Shown here: positions 17,290-25,196 of the stretch, one piece after another
Position numbering within the stretch: position 1 is the stretch's first letter
Layout of the letters: the number at the start of each line of letters is the position of its first letter
Assembly (NCBI GenBank): GCA_036490715.1
Contig: DASXDL010000030.1
Coordinates: 62,001 to 126,000 of the forward strand
Direction of reading: 5' to 3'
Source: FEN-1191 sp036490715
Lineage (GTDB): Bacteria; Pseudomonadota; Gammaproteobacteria; Steroidobacterales; Steroidobacteraceae
Length of the DNA stretch: 64,000 nt
Notes under the pieces: generated by a model
Databases searched by the model: none
Told to the model about the DNA's origin: nothing
Seen by the model: only the letters and a program-made list of their open reading frames with translations
Translations under genes and position numbers: made by a program

Positions 17290-18204
17290 GTGCCGGAGCT
17301 GCCGGACATCAGCCGATACCTGGAGGCGCTCGATGAGCGCATCCTCGGCGCGCAGCTGACGCAAGTGGTGCTCAACAATCCATTTTTGCTGCGCACCGCG
17401 ACCCCACCGCTCAGCGCAGTGGCGGGCCGGCGTGTGCAGCGACTGCAACGCATCGGCAAGCGCATCGCGATCGGCCTTGAGGGCGAGCTGTGGCTGGTGC
17501 TGCATCTGATGATCGCCGGCCGCCTGCACTGGTTTGCCACCGGTACCAAGGTCGCGCGCGCGCGTTCGGCACTGGCACGCTTCGAGTTCGATCGCGGCAC
17601 CCTGACGCTGACCGAGGCCGGCAGCAAGCGTCGTGCATCGCTGCACCTGATCGAGGGTGCCGAGGCGCTGGCGCGCGTTGACCCGGGTGGTCTGGAAATA
17701 GCCGCGGCCGATGCCGCGGCCTTCGCCGCGCGCCTGACCAGCGAGCAGCACACGCTCAAGCGCGCGCTGACCGATCCGCGCCTGTTCGCCGGCATCGGCA
17801 ACGCCTATTCGGACGAGATCCTGCATCGAGCGCGGCTGTCGCCGCTGGCGCTGACGCAGCGGCTTAGGGAGGAGGAGCTGGCGCGATTGTACGAGGCCAC
17901 GCGCGCTACGCTTGAGGACTGGACGCAGCGGCTGCGCTCGCAGGATGCCGGCAGCTTTCCCGAAGGGGTGACAGCCTTTCGGCCTGGCATGGCGGTCCAT
18001 GGCCGCTTCGGCCAGCCATGCCCGGTGTGCCGCACACCGGTGCAGAGAATTCGTTATGCCGACAATGAGACCAACTACTGCCCGCGCTGCCAGACCGAAG
18101 GGCGCGTGCTGGCCGACCGTGCCCTGTCGCGGTTGCTGAAGGACGACTGGCCGCGCACCGCCGACGAACTCGAGCGTCTGCCCGGAAAGATGGCCGGCAG
18201 ATAG
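17290..18204 (+). CDS. Fpg/Nei-family DNA glycosylase
   Basis: GTG 17290 yields a protein beginning M-P-E-L-P, where Pro2 and Glu3 are the catalytic residues of the family once Met is removed. Lys57 (RIGKRI) is the conserved beta-hairpin lysine. The H2TH region is seen in DPRLFAGIGNAYSDEILHRA, and a C-terminal zinc finger has CPVC and YCPRC. These enzymes excise oxidised bases. Whether this one is MutM (8-oxoG) or another branch is unclear: the finger tail reads YCPRCQTEGR and is followed by about 25 extra residues, unlike canonical MutM. Confidence 0.85.
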   Translation: MPELPDISRYLEALDERILGAQLTQVVLNNPFLLRTATPPLSAVAGRRVQRLQRIGKRIAIGLEGELWLVLHLMIAGRLHWFATGTKVARARSALARFEFDRGTLTLTEAGSKRRASLHLIEGAEALARVDPGGLEIAAADAAAFAARLTSEQHTLKRALTDPRLFAGIGNAYSDEILHRARLSPLALTQRLREEELARLYEATRATLEDWTQRLRSQDAGSFPEGVTAFRPGMAVHGRFGQPCPVCRTPVQRIRYADNETNYCPRCQTEGRVLADRALSRLLKDDWPRTADELERLPGKMAGR

Positions 18205-18327
18205 TGTCGCAGCCCAGCAAGGGCGCGCTTCGCCCACTAACGCAACGCCACCGTTGCGTTCCATAAAGGGCAGAGCTAGGATCGGTCGGGGTCGTGGCAT
18301 CACAGTGAAGGCAGCCGGAGACTGATC

Positions 18328-18759
18328 ATGCCCAGACTGAAGTTGATCACCCTTATCGCGGGTGCGGGGGCCACACTGGCGTTGATGCAGACCTCGCCCG
18401 CCAACGCCGCAGGTCCACTGCTGATTGCGCCCTGGCTGCTGGGTCACGCCCTTGGGGCTGCGGCCAGACTGGCAACTTTGCCCGCCACGGTGGCATTGGC
18501 CGCTGCCTCGGCACAGGCGTCGCCACAACCCTATGCCGCTGCCGGCTACCGCCCCGGGTATTACCCGCCCGTTAACTACTATCCGGCGCCCCCGCCTTAC
18601 TACGCGCGCGCCGGCGGCTACTATGCACCGGCCTTGAGCTACGCCGCGCCCAGATACTACGCACCCGTGCGTGGTTACTACGCACCGCCCGTGCGCTACT
18701 CTCGCCCGTATGGTGCGCAGCTCGGCTATCAATCGCGCGGATTCAGGTATCGGCGCTAG
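18328..18759 (+). CDS. Secreted Tyr/Pro/Ala-rich low-complexity protein
   Basis: The ATG at 18328 follows a GGAG ribosome-binding site. The 143-residue product has a signal peptide (about 1-27, ending in ANA-A), a hydrophobic Ala-rich middle, and a C-terminal half with irregular repeats of YYAP and GYY-type units. Tyr/Pro-rich exported proteins of this kind are common hypothetical proteins in proteobacteria; a surface or adhesive role is only a guess. The 3' end overlaps the likely start of the TetR gene. Confidence 0.65.
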   Translation: MPRLKLITLIAGAGATLALMQTSPANAAGPLLIAPWLLGHALGAAARLATLPATVALAAASAQASPQPYAAAGYRPGYYPPVNYYPAPPPYYARAGGYYAPALSYAAPRYYAPVRGYYAPPVRYSRPYGAQLGYQSRGFRYRR

Positions 18760-19429
18760 TGAGGGACGCCGTCCGCGCAAACGCGCGGCGCGTGGCGGTC
18801 GACCATCGCAGGCGCAAGCACTCGCGTTGCGCGGCCGGATCCTGGAGGTTGCGACCGAGCTGTTTCTGACTGAGGGCTACGGCACCACTTCGATCGAGGC
18901 CGTGGCTGAACGCGCCGGTATCTCGAAGCGAACCTTCTATCACCGCTTCGAGAACAAACAGGCACTGTTCGCTGCCGTCGTCCACCGCATCATCGAGCAG
19001 ATCCGCCCGCCACCGGATGTACCGCTGGTCCAGGGCGCAACCTTGACGAGGATTCTGCGGCGCCTGGCCGGACTGATTCTACGTGCCGCGCTGTCACCGC
19101 AGGCCGTCGCGCTGCACCGGCTAGTGACCGCCGAGTCGCTGCGCTTCCCCAATCTGGCCCGGGCCGTGTATGACGAGGGCTGGGCGGCGGCGGCGTCCAC
19201 CTTGCTGTCCGATCTGCTCGAACGCGAACTCGGCGGTCGGCGGCTGTCTGCGCGACAACGACAGTTTGCCGCCGAGCAGTTCCTGCTCATGGTCGTCACC
19301 GTGCCGCAGCGTCGCATCATGGGGATCGGCGAGCCGATGAGCCAGCGCGAGCTGGACAGCTGGGCGGACAATGCCGTGCGGCTATTTCTGAACGGCTGCC
19401 ACGGGCTCGCGACCGCGACTCAGCCGTAG
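18710..19429 (+). CDS. TetR/AcrR-family transcriptional regulator
   Basis: The N-terminal HTH is clear: ILEVATELFLTEGYGTTSI, AVAERAGISKRTFYHRFENKQALF (about residues 45-90 of the form starting at ATG 18710, 239 residues). A basic stretch (RRPRKRAARGGRPSQ) precedes it, as in many TetR proteins. The C-terminal part is a ligand-binding helical domain resembling the AcrR C-terminal type. The start is uncertain: ATG 18710 lies 50 bases inside the upstream gene and no ribosome-binding site stands out. The target is unknown. Confidence 0.85.
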   Translation: MVRSSAINRADSGIGASEGRRPRKRAARGGRPSQAQALALRGRILEVATELFLTEGYGTTSIEAVAERAGISKRTFYHRFENKQALFAAVVHRIIEQIRPPPDVPLVQGATLTRILRRLAGLILRAALSPQAVALHRLVTAESLRFPNLARAVYDEGWAAAASTLLSDLLERELGGRRLSARQRQFAAEQFLLMVVTVPQRRIMGIGEPMSQRELDSWADNAVRLFLNGCHGLATATQP

Positions 19430-19671
19430 CGCAGTTTCAGCGCGAGCACCGTCGCGGCGAGCAGAAACGTGACCGCATTGGCGAACGCCACCGGCAGCGA
19501 GACGATCACCACCCCATAGACGAACCAGAGCGCCGTGCCGGTGGTAAATGATAAGTACATCCACAGCGAGATCGCGCGCGTATCGCGGCTGCGAATGGTC
19601 TTGAGCGCCTGCGGCAGGAACGAAACCGTAGTCAGAGTGGCCGCGAGATAACCGAGAAGGTTCGGGTGCAT
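19420..19671 (-). CDS. SemiSWEET (MtN3/PQ-loop) sugar transporter
   Basis: The 83-residue protein begins at ATG 19671 (MHPNLLGYLAATLTTVSFLPQ). It has three predicted membrane helices and the PQ-loop signature FLPQALKTIRSRDTRAISLWMY, followed by TGTALWFVYGV and the Asn of FANAVTF that lines the sugar pathway in SemiSWEETs. Such proteins dimerise to transport sugars down a gradient. It converges with the TetR gene with a 10-base overlap at the 3' ends. The substrate is not predictable. Confidence 0.88.
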   Translation of the reverse strand: MHPNLLGYLAATLTTVSFLPQALKTIRSRDTRAISLWMYLSFTTGTALWFVYGVVIVSLPVAFANAVTFLLAATVLALKLRYG

Positions 19672-19694
19672 GGGTGTCGATACCTGCGCTGACG

Positions 19695-20009
19695 TTAGCC
19701 AAGAATAGCGTGAGAGATCCTTTGCCAGTACGCGAGATGATGAATATATGTATAGGTAACGACTGTCTGGCCAGCGATGAACAGCGGTAGTGCGAACAAG
19801 TAGATTCGGTGAATGCGGCGATCGATGACGAGATCCCACGCGGTGAAGATCGCGGCATGGGCATAGAGGATGGCTGGGCGAGGTATGACGGGATGAATTA
19901 GGTTCTGTTCGATCGTATGGCTGAATCCAAAAGCGACGACGGCAGCGATCGGGAAAGACATCAGGAAATAGAAATATTTATCGAGCAAGTAACCATACCT
20001 GACTGTCAT
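19695..20009 (-). pseudogene. Shortened membrane protein gene, probable in-frame internal deletion
   Basis: The 104-residue frame starts at ATG 20009 behind a GGAGGGG ribosome-binding site. Its N-terminus (a conserved Tyr-Phe-rich segment, then LYAHAAIFTAW) and its C-terminus (DLVIDRRIHRIYLFALPLFIAGQ) look like the two ends of a membrane protein family I recall at roughly 200-250 residues, in which several helices separate these blocks. Here FTAW runs directly into DLVIDRRIH. I infer an in-frame deletion of the middle. The region is also AT-richer than its surroundings. It may be a relic or a functional short form. Confidence 0.45.
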
Positions 20010-20089
20010 GCGATCCCCTCCCTCTGCGCCGACATCCAAATTTACTTGTGCCTACTGGTGCCTGCGTCGGCCTGCTAGACTCCCGGCCC

Positions 20090-20311
20090 ATGAACGCACC
20101 AAGGATCGTTGCCATCATTCTGATCGCGGCCGGGGTACTGGCCCTGGTCTATCACGGCTTTAGCTATACCAAGTCGACGCACGAGGCCAACATCGGCTCG
20201 CTGCAGCTGTCGGTACAGCACAAGGACACGGTGTCAGTGCCGGATTGGCTTGGAGTGGGTGCCATTGTCCTCGGCGTCGGCCTGCTGGTGTTCAGCGGCC
20301 GCAAGCCCTGA
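20090..20311 (+). CDS. Small two-helix membrane protein, function unknown
   Basis: Starting from ATG 20090, the 73-residue product has a transmembrane helix at about 4-22 (IVAIILIAAGVLALVYHGF), a polar middle (SYTKSTHEANIGSLQLSVQHKDTVSVPDW in substance) and a second helix at about 55-70. Similar small proteins with the SYTK-THEA-IG-L-LSV pattern occur widely in proteobacteria without an assigned function. The 3' end abuts the next gene. Confidence 0.7.
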   Translation: MNAPRIVAIILIAAGVLALVYHGFSYTKSTHEANIGSLQLSVQHKDTVSVPDWLGVGAIVLGVGLLVFSGRKP

Positions 20312-21660
20312 TCCAGGACTTAAGCTCTCGCGAGCGTCTGTGGCTGGCGCTGGCCGCGCTCGCGGTGCTCGCCACGCGCCTGCCTTGGCTCACTCCCGGT
20401 TACGGCTCCGATCCCGACGGCTATCGGGTCGCGATTGTCGCGCGGCAGCTGGCGCGCACCGGCCAGTATGACGTCTCGCGTCGGCCCGGTTACCCGGCCT
20501 ACGAATACCTCAGCTCGCTAAGCGCGCTGGCACCGCCCTGGGTGTCGAATCTGGTCACGGCGCTATTCAGCGTGGCCGCATTCGTGCTGTTTGCCTTGAT
20601 TCTGCGCACCCTGAGCGTGCGGCACTATCGACTGATCGCGGTTGCGCTGGCACTCACGCCGGTGATCTACGTCAACAGCTGCTGCACCATGGACTATATC
20701 CCGGCCGTGACCTTGCAGCTGGCGGCGACCTACGCGGTGCTGCGCCAGCGACCGCTGCTGGGCGGGCTGCTGCTCGGCCTGGCGGTGGGGTGTCGCATCA
20801 CCGCTGGAGCGCTGGTATTGCCGCTGTGCCTGTGGATGTGGCTGACGACGGTGCGTCCTCTGGCGTTGCGACAGGCCGCGATGTTCGCACTGACGACGCT
20901 TGCGATCAGTGTGCTGTGCTACCTGCCGGTCTGGAGTCTGTACGGCAGCGACTTCTTCCAGTTCTATGACAACGGCTTCGGACCGCCGCTGCCCGTGATC
21001 CTGACGCGTGCGTTGCCCTTGGTGTGGGGCCCGGTGGGCGTCGCGGCACTGCTGGCGCTGCTGTGCGCGCTGCCGTTCTATCATCGATTCACAGCCCGGG
21101 CGCTGCGGCATGCGCCGACGCGTGCGATCGTCGTGCTGGCCGGATGCAGCGTCGTGCTGTACCTGATCGCCTTTCTGCGATTGCCGGATGAGGCCGCCTA
21201 TCTGATCCCGGCGGTACCCTTCGTGCTGTTGGCGGCGGCGGTACTGACGCCGACCTGGGCCTCGGTCTCGGTCGCGCTGCTGCTGCTGCTGTCCCCCTGG
21301 TTCGGCGACGGCGCGATTACCCAGGACCATCTGGTGCGCGAGTCGCAGCAGCGCGCGACGCGGCAGGTGGTCGACGCGCTGGCGCAGCTGCCGGGTACGG
21401 CGGTGATCGTGTGCGGCTGGGTGTTGCCGCGCCTGACGCTGCAGCTCGGCGGCACTCAGGCTGGAGCGCACCAGTTGGTCTATCTGATCGAAAATCCCGG
21501 CGATTACCAGCACTATCTGGCGCAAGGTCGCGAGGTGTATTACCTGCCGGGCGTGGATCTGTACGAGTCGCAAGCACACGACCTGGAGCTTGCGCAACTG
21601 GGCGCGCGGCCGCTGGCGGTAGCCGCCGAGCGCCAGCGGCCAGCCTCCACGGGGGAGTGA
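20245..21660 (+). CDS. Polytopic membrane protein, GT39-like (ArnT/PMT superfamily)
   Basis: The frame opens at a TTG at 20245, but the true start is unclear: the first ~20 residues overlap the small upstream gene and look non-coding, and no good ATG/GTG follows closely; translation may begin near 20300. The protein has about ten hydrophobic helices, an early loop with GYGSDPDGYRVAIVARQLARTG (the acidic loop typical of lipid-linked-sugar glycosyltransferases, given here in outline) and a C-terminal soluble domain. This suggests a dolichyl-phosphate-mannose-mannosyltransferase-like enzyme. Donor and acceptor are unknown. Confidence 0.65.
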   Translation: MAWSGCHCPRRRPAGVQRPQALIQDLSSRERLWLALAALAVLATRLPWLTPGYGSDPDGYRVAIVARQLARTGQYDVSRRPGYPAYEYLSSLSALAPPWVSNLVTALFSVAAFVLFALILRTLSVRHYRLIAVALALTPVIYVNSCCTMDYIPAVTLQLAATYAVLRQRPLLGGLLLGLAVGCRITAGALVLPLCLWMWLTTVRPLALRQAAMFALTTLAISVLCYLPVWSLYGSDFFQFYDNGFGPPLPVILTRALPLVWGPVGVAALLALLCALPFYHRFTARALRHAPTRAIVVLAGCSVVLYLIAFLRLPDEAAYLIPAVPFVLLAAAVLTPTWASVSVALLLLLSPWFGDGAITQDHLVRESQQRATRQVVDALAQLPGTAVIVCGWVLPRLTLQLGGTQAGAHQLVYLIENPGDYQHYLAQGREVYYLPGVDLYESQAHDLELAQLGARPLAVAAERQRPASTGE

Positions 21661-21697
21661 TAGACTTCGCGACCCCGAAGGGTAGGAGTACAGCGCA

Positions 21698-21829
21698 GTG
21701 GGTAAAGGCGATCGCAAGACTCGACGTGGCAAGATCTATCGCGGCTCGTTCGGCAAGACCCGGCCGAAGGACCCGAGTAAAAAGAAGAAAGCCGAGGGCA
21801 CCGGGCGCAGCGGAAGCGCGCGCAAATAG
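21698..21829 (+). CDS. Ribosomal protein bTHX (30S Thx), 43 residues
   Basis: GTG 21698, preceded by TAGGAG, encodes a 43-residue, strongly basic peptide beginning MGKGDRKTRRGKIYRGSFGK and continuing with TRPKDPSKKKKA. This closely follows the Thx family pattern (MGKGDKKSxRGKIxxGxxGxxRPK), a small 30S-subunit protein first seen in Thermus and present in several proteobacterial lineages. The C-terminal GTGRSGSARK is an extension. Its stop overlaps the next start (TAGTG), so it is co-transcribed with the DUF2891 gene. Confidence 0.85.
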   Translation: MGKGDRKTRRGKIYRGSFGKTRPKDPSKKKKAEGTGRSGSARK

Positions 21830-22848
21830 TGAGCTGTCTGAACCGCGGCATCGTTGTCGCTCTGGCGGCGGTATTGATCGCCGCGGCGGCGCCCGGTTTT
21901 AGCGCCGTAGCAGACAAAGCCCCGGCGCAGCTGGCGGCGCTGCGCGCGGCGCGAGGGCAGCAGGTGCGAGCGCTGGTGGCGGCTTCAGAGCGCTGCGTCG
22001 AGCGCACCGATACCTCGCATCCGGTATTCCACGGCTGCATCGACTGGCACTCGGCCGCCCACGGCATCTGGTCGCTGGTGGCCGCGGGCGACATGCTGCA
22101 TGAGCAGCGCCTGGTGGACCGGGCGACGCAGCTGCTGCCACCGGAGGGCATCGCCCTGGAGCGCGCCTATCTGAGCGAGCATCCGGATTTTGAAATGCCG
22201 TACGGCCGCTCGTGGTTTTTGCGCCTGGCGGCCGACTTCCAGAGCGTGACGCACGATGACCGGCTGCGAGCGATGGCCGATGAGGTGGCCGCTTCCGTGG
22301 CCGATCGCTTCGTGCGCGCGCCCGTCGATCCGATGTCGCAGGCCTACCGCAGTGCCTCCTGGGCACTGATCAATCTGCGCTACTACGCGCTGTTCGCCGG
22401 CAATACCGCTCTGGTGCACGACATCGATGCGCGCATCGACCAGGACTTCGGCCATCAAAGCGGGATATGCCCGGGGCTGGAGCAGGACCGGCAGATGCAC
22501 GATTTCATGCCGATCTGCACCAACTGGGCCTGGCTGATCAGCCTGCGCATGGATGCACCGCAGTTTCGCGACTGGGTGCATGTGTTCCTGCCGGCCGCCT
22601 CGCTGCCCACGCCGGTGCGAGCGCCGACCACCGCGCACGAGCATGGCCTGAATTTCTCCCGCGCCTGGGGTCTGTGGGCGATCTACCAGCGCTCGCAAGA
22701 TGGCGCTTACCTGCAGGCCTACCAGCAGCACCTGCAGGCCAGCTTCGAGCACCCGGACTGGTGGACCGGTACGTATGACGAGGTTGGGCACTGGGTTGCC
22801 CAATTCGGCATCTTGGCGCTATATCTACCGTATCGGGAATCGCCATAG
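21829..22848 (+). CDS. DUF2891-family exported protein
   Basis: GTG 21829 overlaps the bTHX stop. The 339-residue product has a signal peptide (about 1-28) and the DUF2891 blocks: HPVFHGCIDWHSAAHGIWSL, RSWFLRLAADF, SQAYRSASWALINLRYYA, and HWVAQFGILAL at the C-terminus. The Trp/His-rich helical pattern suggests an alpha/alpha barrel as in glycoside-processing enzymes, but the family has no known activity. It lies upstream of the caspase-like gene. Confidence 0.8.
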   Translation: MSCLNRGIVVALAAVLIAAAAPGFSAVADKAPAQLAALRAARGQQVRALVAASERCVERTDTSHPVFHGCIDWHSAAHGIWSLVAAGDMLHEQRLVDRATQLLPPEGIALERAYLSEHPDFEMPYGRSWFLRLAADFQSVTHDDRLRAMADEVAASVADRFVRAPVDPMSQAYRSASWALINLRYYALFAGNTALVHDIDARIDQDFGHQSGICPGLEQDRQMHDFMPICTNWAWLISLRMDAPQFRDWVHVFLPAASLPTPVRAPTTAHEHGLNFSRAWGLWAIYQRSQDGAYLQAYQQHLQASFEHPDWWTGTYDEVGHWVAQFGILALYLPYRESP

Positions 22849-22862
22849 CCGACTGAAGAACG

Positions 22863-24347
22863 GTGGCACGGATGGGAGACAACCGGTGCGAGGGCTCAGG
22901 AACAGGGCCGCGTGCGCAGCGCTGGCGCGCGGCGCTGCTGCTGTCGCTGCTGGCCGCGGCGACGCCGGCCGCCGCCAAGCGCGTCGCGCTGGTGATTGGC
23001 AACGACAGCTACCAGCACGTCACCGCGCTCAAGAACGCGCGCTCCGATGCCAAGGCCGTGGCCGAGGTGCTCAAGAGCACCGGCTTCACGGTGATCGTGA
23101 AACAGGATCTGACGCTGGAGGCGATGAAGGAGGCGCTGCGCAATTTCAAGGCGCAGATCTCCGGCGGCGATGACGTGGTGTTTTACTACTCCGGTCACGG
23201 GGTGCAGTTCGCCGGCACCAACTATCTCATTCCGATCGACATCCTGCCGCAGAGCGAGGATCAGGTAGCCGACGATGCGGTGCCCTTGCAGCGCGTACTC
23301 GATGACCTGCAGGATCAGAAAACCAAGTTCGCGCTCGCGATCGTCGATGCCTGCCGCAACAACCCGTTCCAGAGCTCCGGTCGCGCCATCGGTGGCCGCG
23401 GACTGGCGCCGGTATCGGCGGCCACCGGCCAGATGGTGTTGTACTCGGCCGGCGCCGGACAGGAGGCGCTCGACAACTTGGGTCCGAAGGACTCCGATCC
23501 TAACGGCGTGTTCACCCGCGTACTCATCAAGGAGATGGTCAAACCGGGCCTACCGGCCGAGCAGGTGCTCAAGAAGGTGCGCGATCAGGTGGTGACGCTG
23601 GCGCAGGGCGCCAACCACGATCAGGTGCCGGCGGTCTACGATCAGTCGATCGGCGAGTTCTATTTCGTGCCGGGCAATGCCGGCGGCAGCGCGGCGAGCA
23701 CCGCTGCGCCCGCGGCTGCACCCGCAGCGCCGTCGGTGCACGTCGAGAGTGCCGCCGAACTGGAGCAGTCGTTCTGGGACCGCATCAAGGACAGCAAGGA
23801 TCCGGCCGACTTCGAGCAGTACAGCAAGCAGTTTCCGAACGGGCCGCACTCCGCCGAGGCCGGCCTGATGGTGCGCAAGCTGAAGAGCGCACCGGCCGCG
23901 CCGACGCAGGTCGCCAGTGTGCAGCAGCCCGGCGGCAACCCCAGTCCGGCCGGGCAGGGCGTCAACGCGCGCGCCGCGCCGGCGCAGTCGCAATTTGATG
24001 GTCAATGGAGCGGCAGTTACAACTACGGCAACGGCAGCAACAATCGCGCGGTGCAATTCGCCATGGTGCTCAAAGCCGATGGCGCGCGCGTGTTCGGGCG
24101 CATCCTGGAGCCCAACACCTTTGGTGGCAACGTCAAGCAACTCAATGCCAATCTGCAGGGCTCGCTGCAGGGAGGCACTGTAAATTTTACCAAGACCTAC
24201 GACGGCAGCGGCGGCTATTCGCAGTCGGTGCAGTATTCCGGCGCTCTGTCGCGCGATGGCAGCTCGATTAGCGGCACCTGGGAGCTTCGCAGCGGCAACC
24301 AGGTATCGCGCGGCAACTGGGAGGCGCACCGCGCGGTGCGCCAATAA
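22863..24347 (+). CDS. Caspase-family (C14, metacaspase-like) protein with C-terminal beta-rich domain
   Basis: With the GTG at 22863 (ATG 22872 is an alternative) the protein has 494 residues, including an N-terminal signal-like segment (about 22-39). The catalytic domain shows RVALVIGNDSYQ, the histidine motif YYSGHGVQ (His112) and the cysteine motif VDACRNNPF (Cys164), so both members of the dyad are present. It ends with VYDQSIGEFYF. An Ala/Pro-rich linker (about 275-300), a short helical region and another linker lead to a C-terminal domain of about 115 residues, rich in Gly/Ser/Asn beta strands (FDGQWSGSYNYGNGSNN). A periplasmic protease or signalling role is inferred. Confidence 0.85.
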   Translation: MARMGDNRCEGSGTGPRAQRWRAALLLSLLAAATPAAAKRVALVIGNDSYQHVTALKNARSDAKAVAEVLKSTGFTVIVKQDLTLEAMKEALRNFKAQISGGDDVVFYYSGHGVQFAGTNYLIPIDILPQSEDQVADDAVPLQRVLDDLQDQKTKFALAIVDACRNNPFQSSGRAIGGRGLAPVSAATGQMVLYSAGAGQEALDNLGPKDSDPNGVFTRVLIKEMVKPGLPAEQVLKKVRDQVVTLAQGANHDQVPAVYDQSIGEFYFVPGNAGGSAASTAAPAAAPAAPSVHVESAAELEQSFWDRIKDSKDPADFEQYSKQFPNGPHSAEAGLMVRKLKSAPAAPTQVASVQQPGGNPSPAGQGVNARAAPAQSQFDGQWSGSYNYGNGSNNRAVQFAMVLKADGARVFGRILEPNTFGGNVKQLNANLQGSLQGGTVNFTKTYDGSGGYSQSVQYSGALSRDGSSISGTWELRSGNQVSRGNWEAHRAVRQ

Positions 24348-24662
24348 GCTCTCCAAATCCATATCGTCAGAAGAGTGTTCGGCGTCGCATCGCGTGCGAC
24401 ACGCTGCATCGAACCGTGTCGACCAGTTCCTGGATTCACTAGCGGCTCCATGTGAATCTCAAACGCAGAGGCTGGCTGACCGAGCGCAGTGATTGCGGCC
24501 GGGGCAACCAGCTTTTTTGAGTCGCTCCGCAGGCAAGCTGGCGCTGTGACATTGATTCCTGTCGCGGTGCCGCATCGCCCTTAGCCGGCCGCATCGGTTG
24601 GGGTGCCGTTTGCCTGCGGCAGCGTTTCTCATCGCTAGCAAGAATGCCTGCCCTCGAAGCGC
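24348..24662. other. Intergenic region upstream of the chemosensory operon
   Basis: These 315 bases hold no convincing gene. A plausible terminator for the caspase-like gene lies at 24471-24518: GCTGG pairs with CCAGC around an inner CGCA/TGCG stem and is followed by a run of six T. A second inverted repeat, CCAGCTT (24508-24514) and AAGCTGG (24535-24541), overlaps its right arm, so alternative pairings are possible. The promoter of the downstream operon presumably lies in 24540-24660, but no consensus pair stands out. Confidence 0.4.
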
Positions 24663-25196
24663 ATGAAACCAAACCGCCAGCAAATGTCGTCGGCCGACGC
24701 GGTCTCAACTTCCGCGCCAGGCACGCGCATCGACCAATGGGTCGTGTTCCGATTGGACGCCGGTCGCTACGCGCTGCCGCTCGCGGCGGTAGACCGCATC
24801 GTGCGCGCGGTGCAAGTGACCGAGTTACCTCAAGCGCCGTCGGTGGTACTGGGCGCCATCGACATCGGCGGCGATGTCCTGCCGGTGTTCGACCTGCGTC
24901 GGCGTTTCGGTCTGCCGCGGCGCGCGATCGATCCGGACGACCAATTCGTGATCGCGCGCACGGCAACGCGGGCTGTGGCACTGGCCATCGATGCAGCCAG
25001 TGGCGTCATCGGACAGCCTGAATCGGCGGTGATCGATTCAGCGTCGCTGGCGCCGCAGCTGGCACAGATCCGCGGTGTCATCCCGTTGGAAGACGGACTG
25101 GTGCTGATCCAGGACCTGGAGCGATTTCTGTCAATTGACGAGGCTGAGGCACTCGACCACGCCATTGATCAGGCACGGCAGTCAGATGCACGTTGA
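24663..25196 (+). CDS. CheW-domain scaffold protein (WspB-like position)
   Basis: The 177-residue protein is a single CheW domain (about residues 22-165; WVVFRLDAGRYALPLAAVDRIVRAV, GAIDIGGDVLPVFDLRRRFG, and a final GLVLIQDLERFL). CheW bridges chemoreceptors and CheA. It is the first gene of a seven-gene run matching Wsp components and overlaps the CheR gene by 11 bases. Two CheW proteins in one cluster is the Wsp arrangement. Confidence 0.88.
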   Translation: MKPNRQQMSSADAVSTSAPGTRIDQWVVFRLDAGRYALPLAAVDRIVRAVQVTELPQAPSVVLGAIDIGGDVLPVFDLRRRFGLPRRAIDPDDQFVIARTATRAVALAIDAASGVIGQPESAVIDSASLAPQLAQIRGVIPLEDGLVLIQDLERFLSIDEAEALDHAIDQARQSDAR

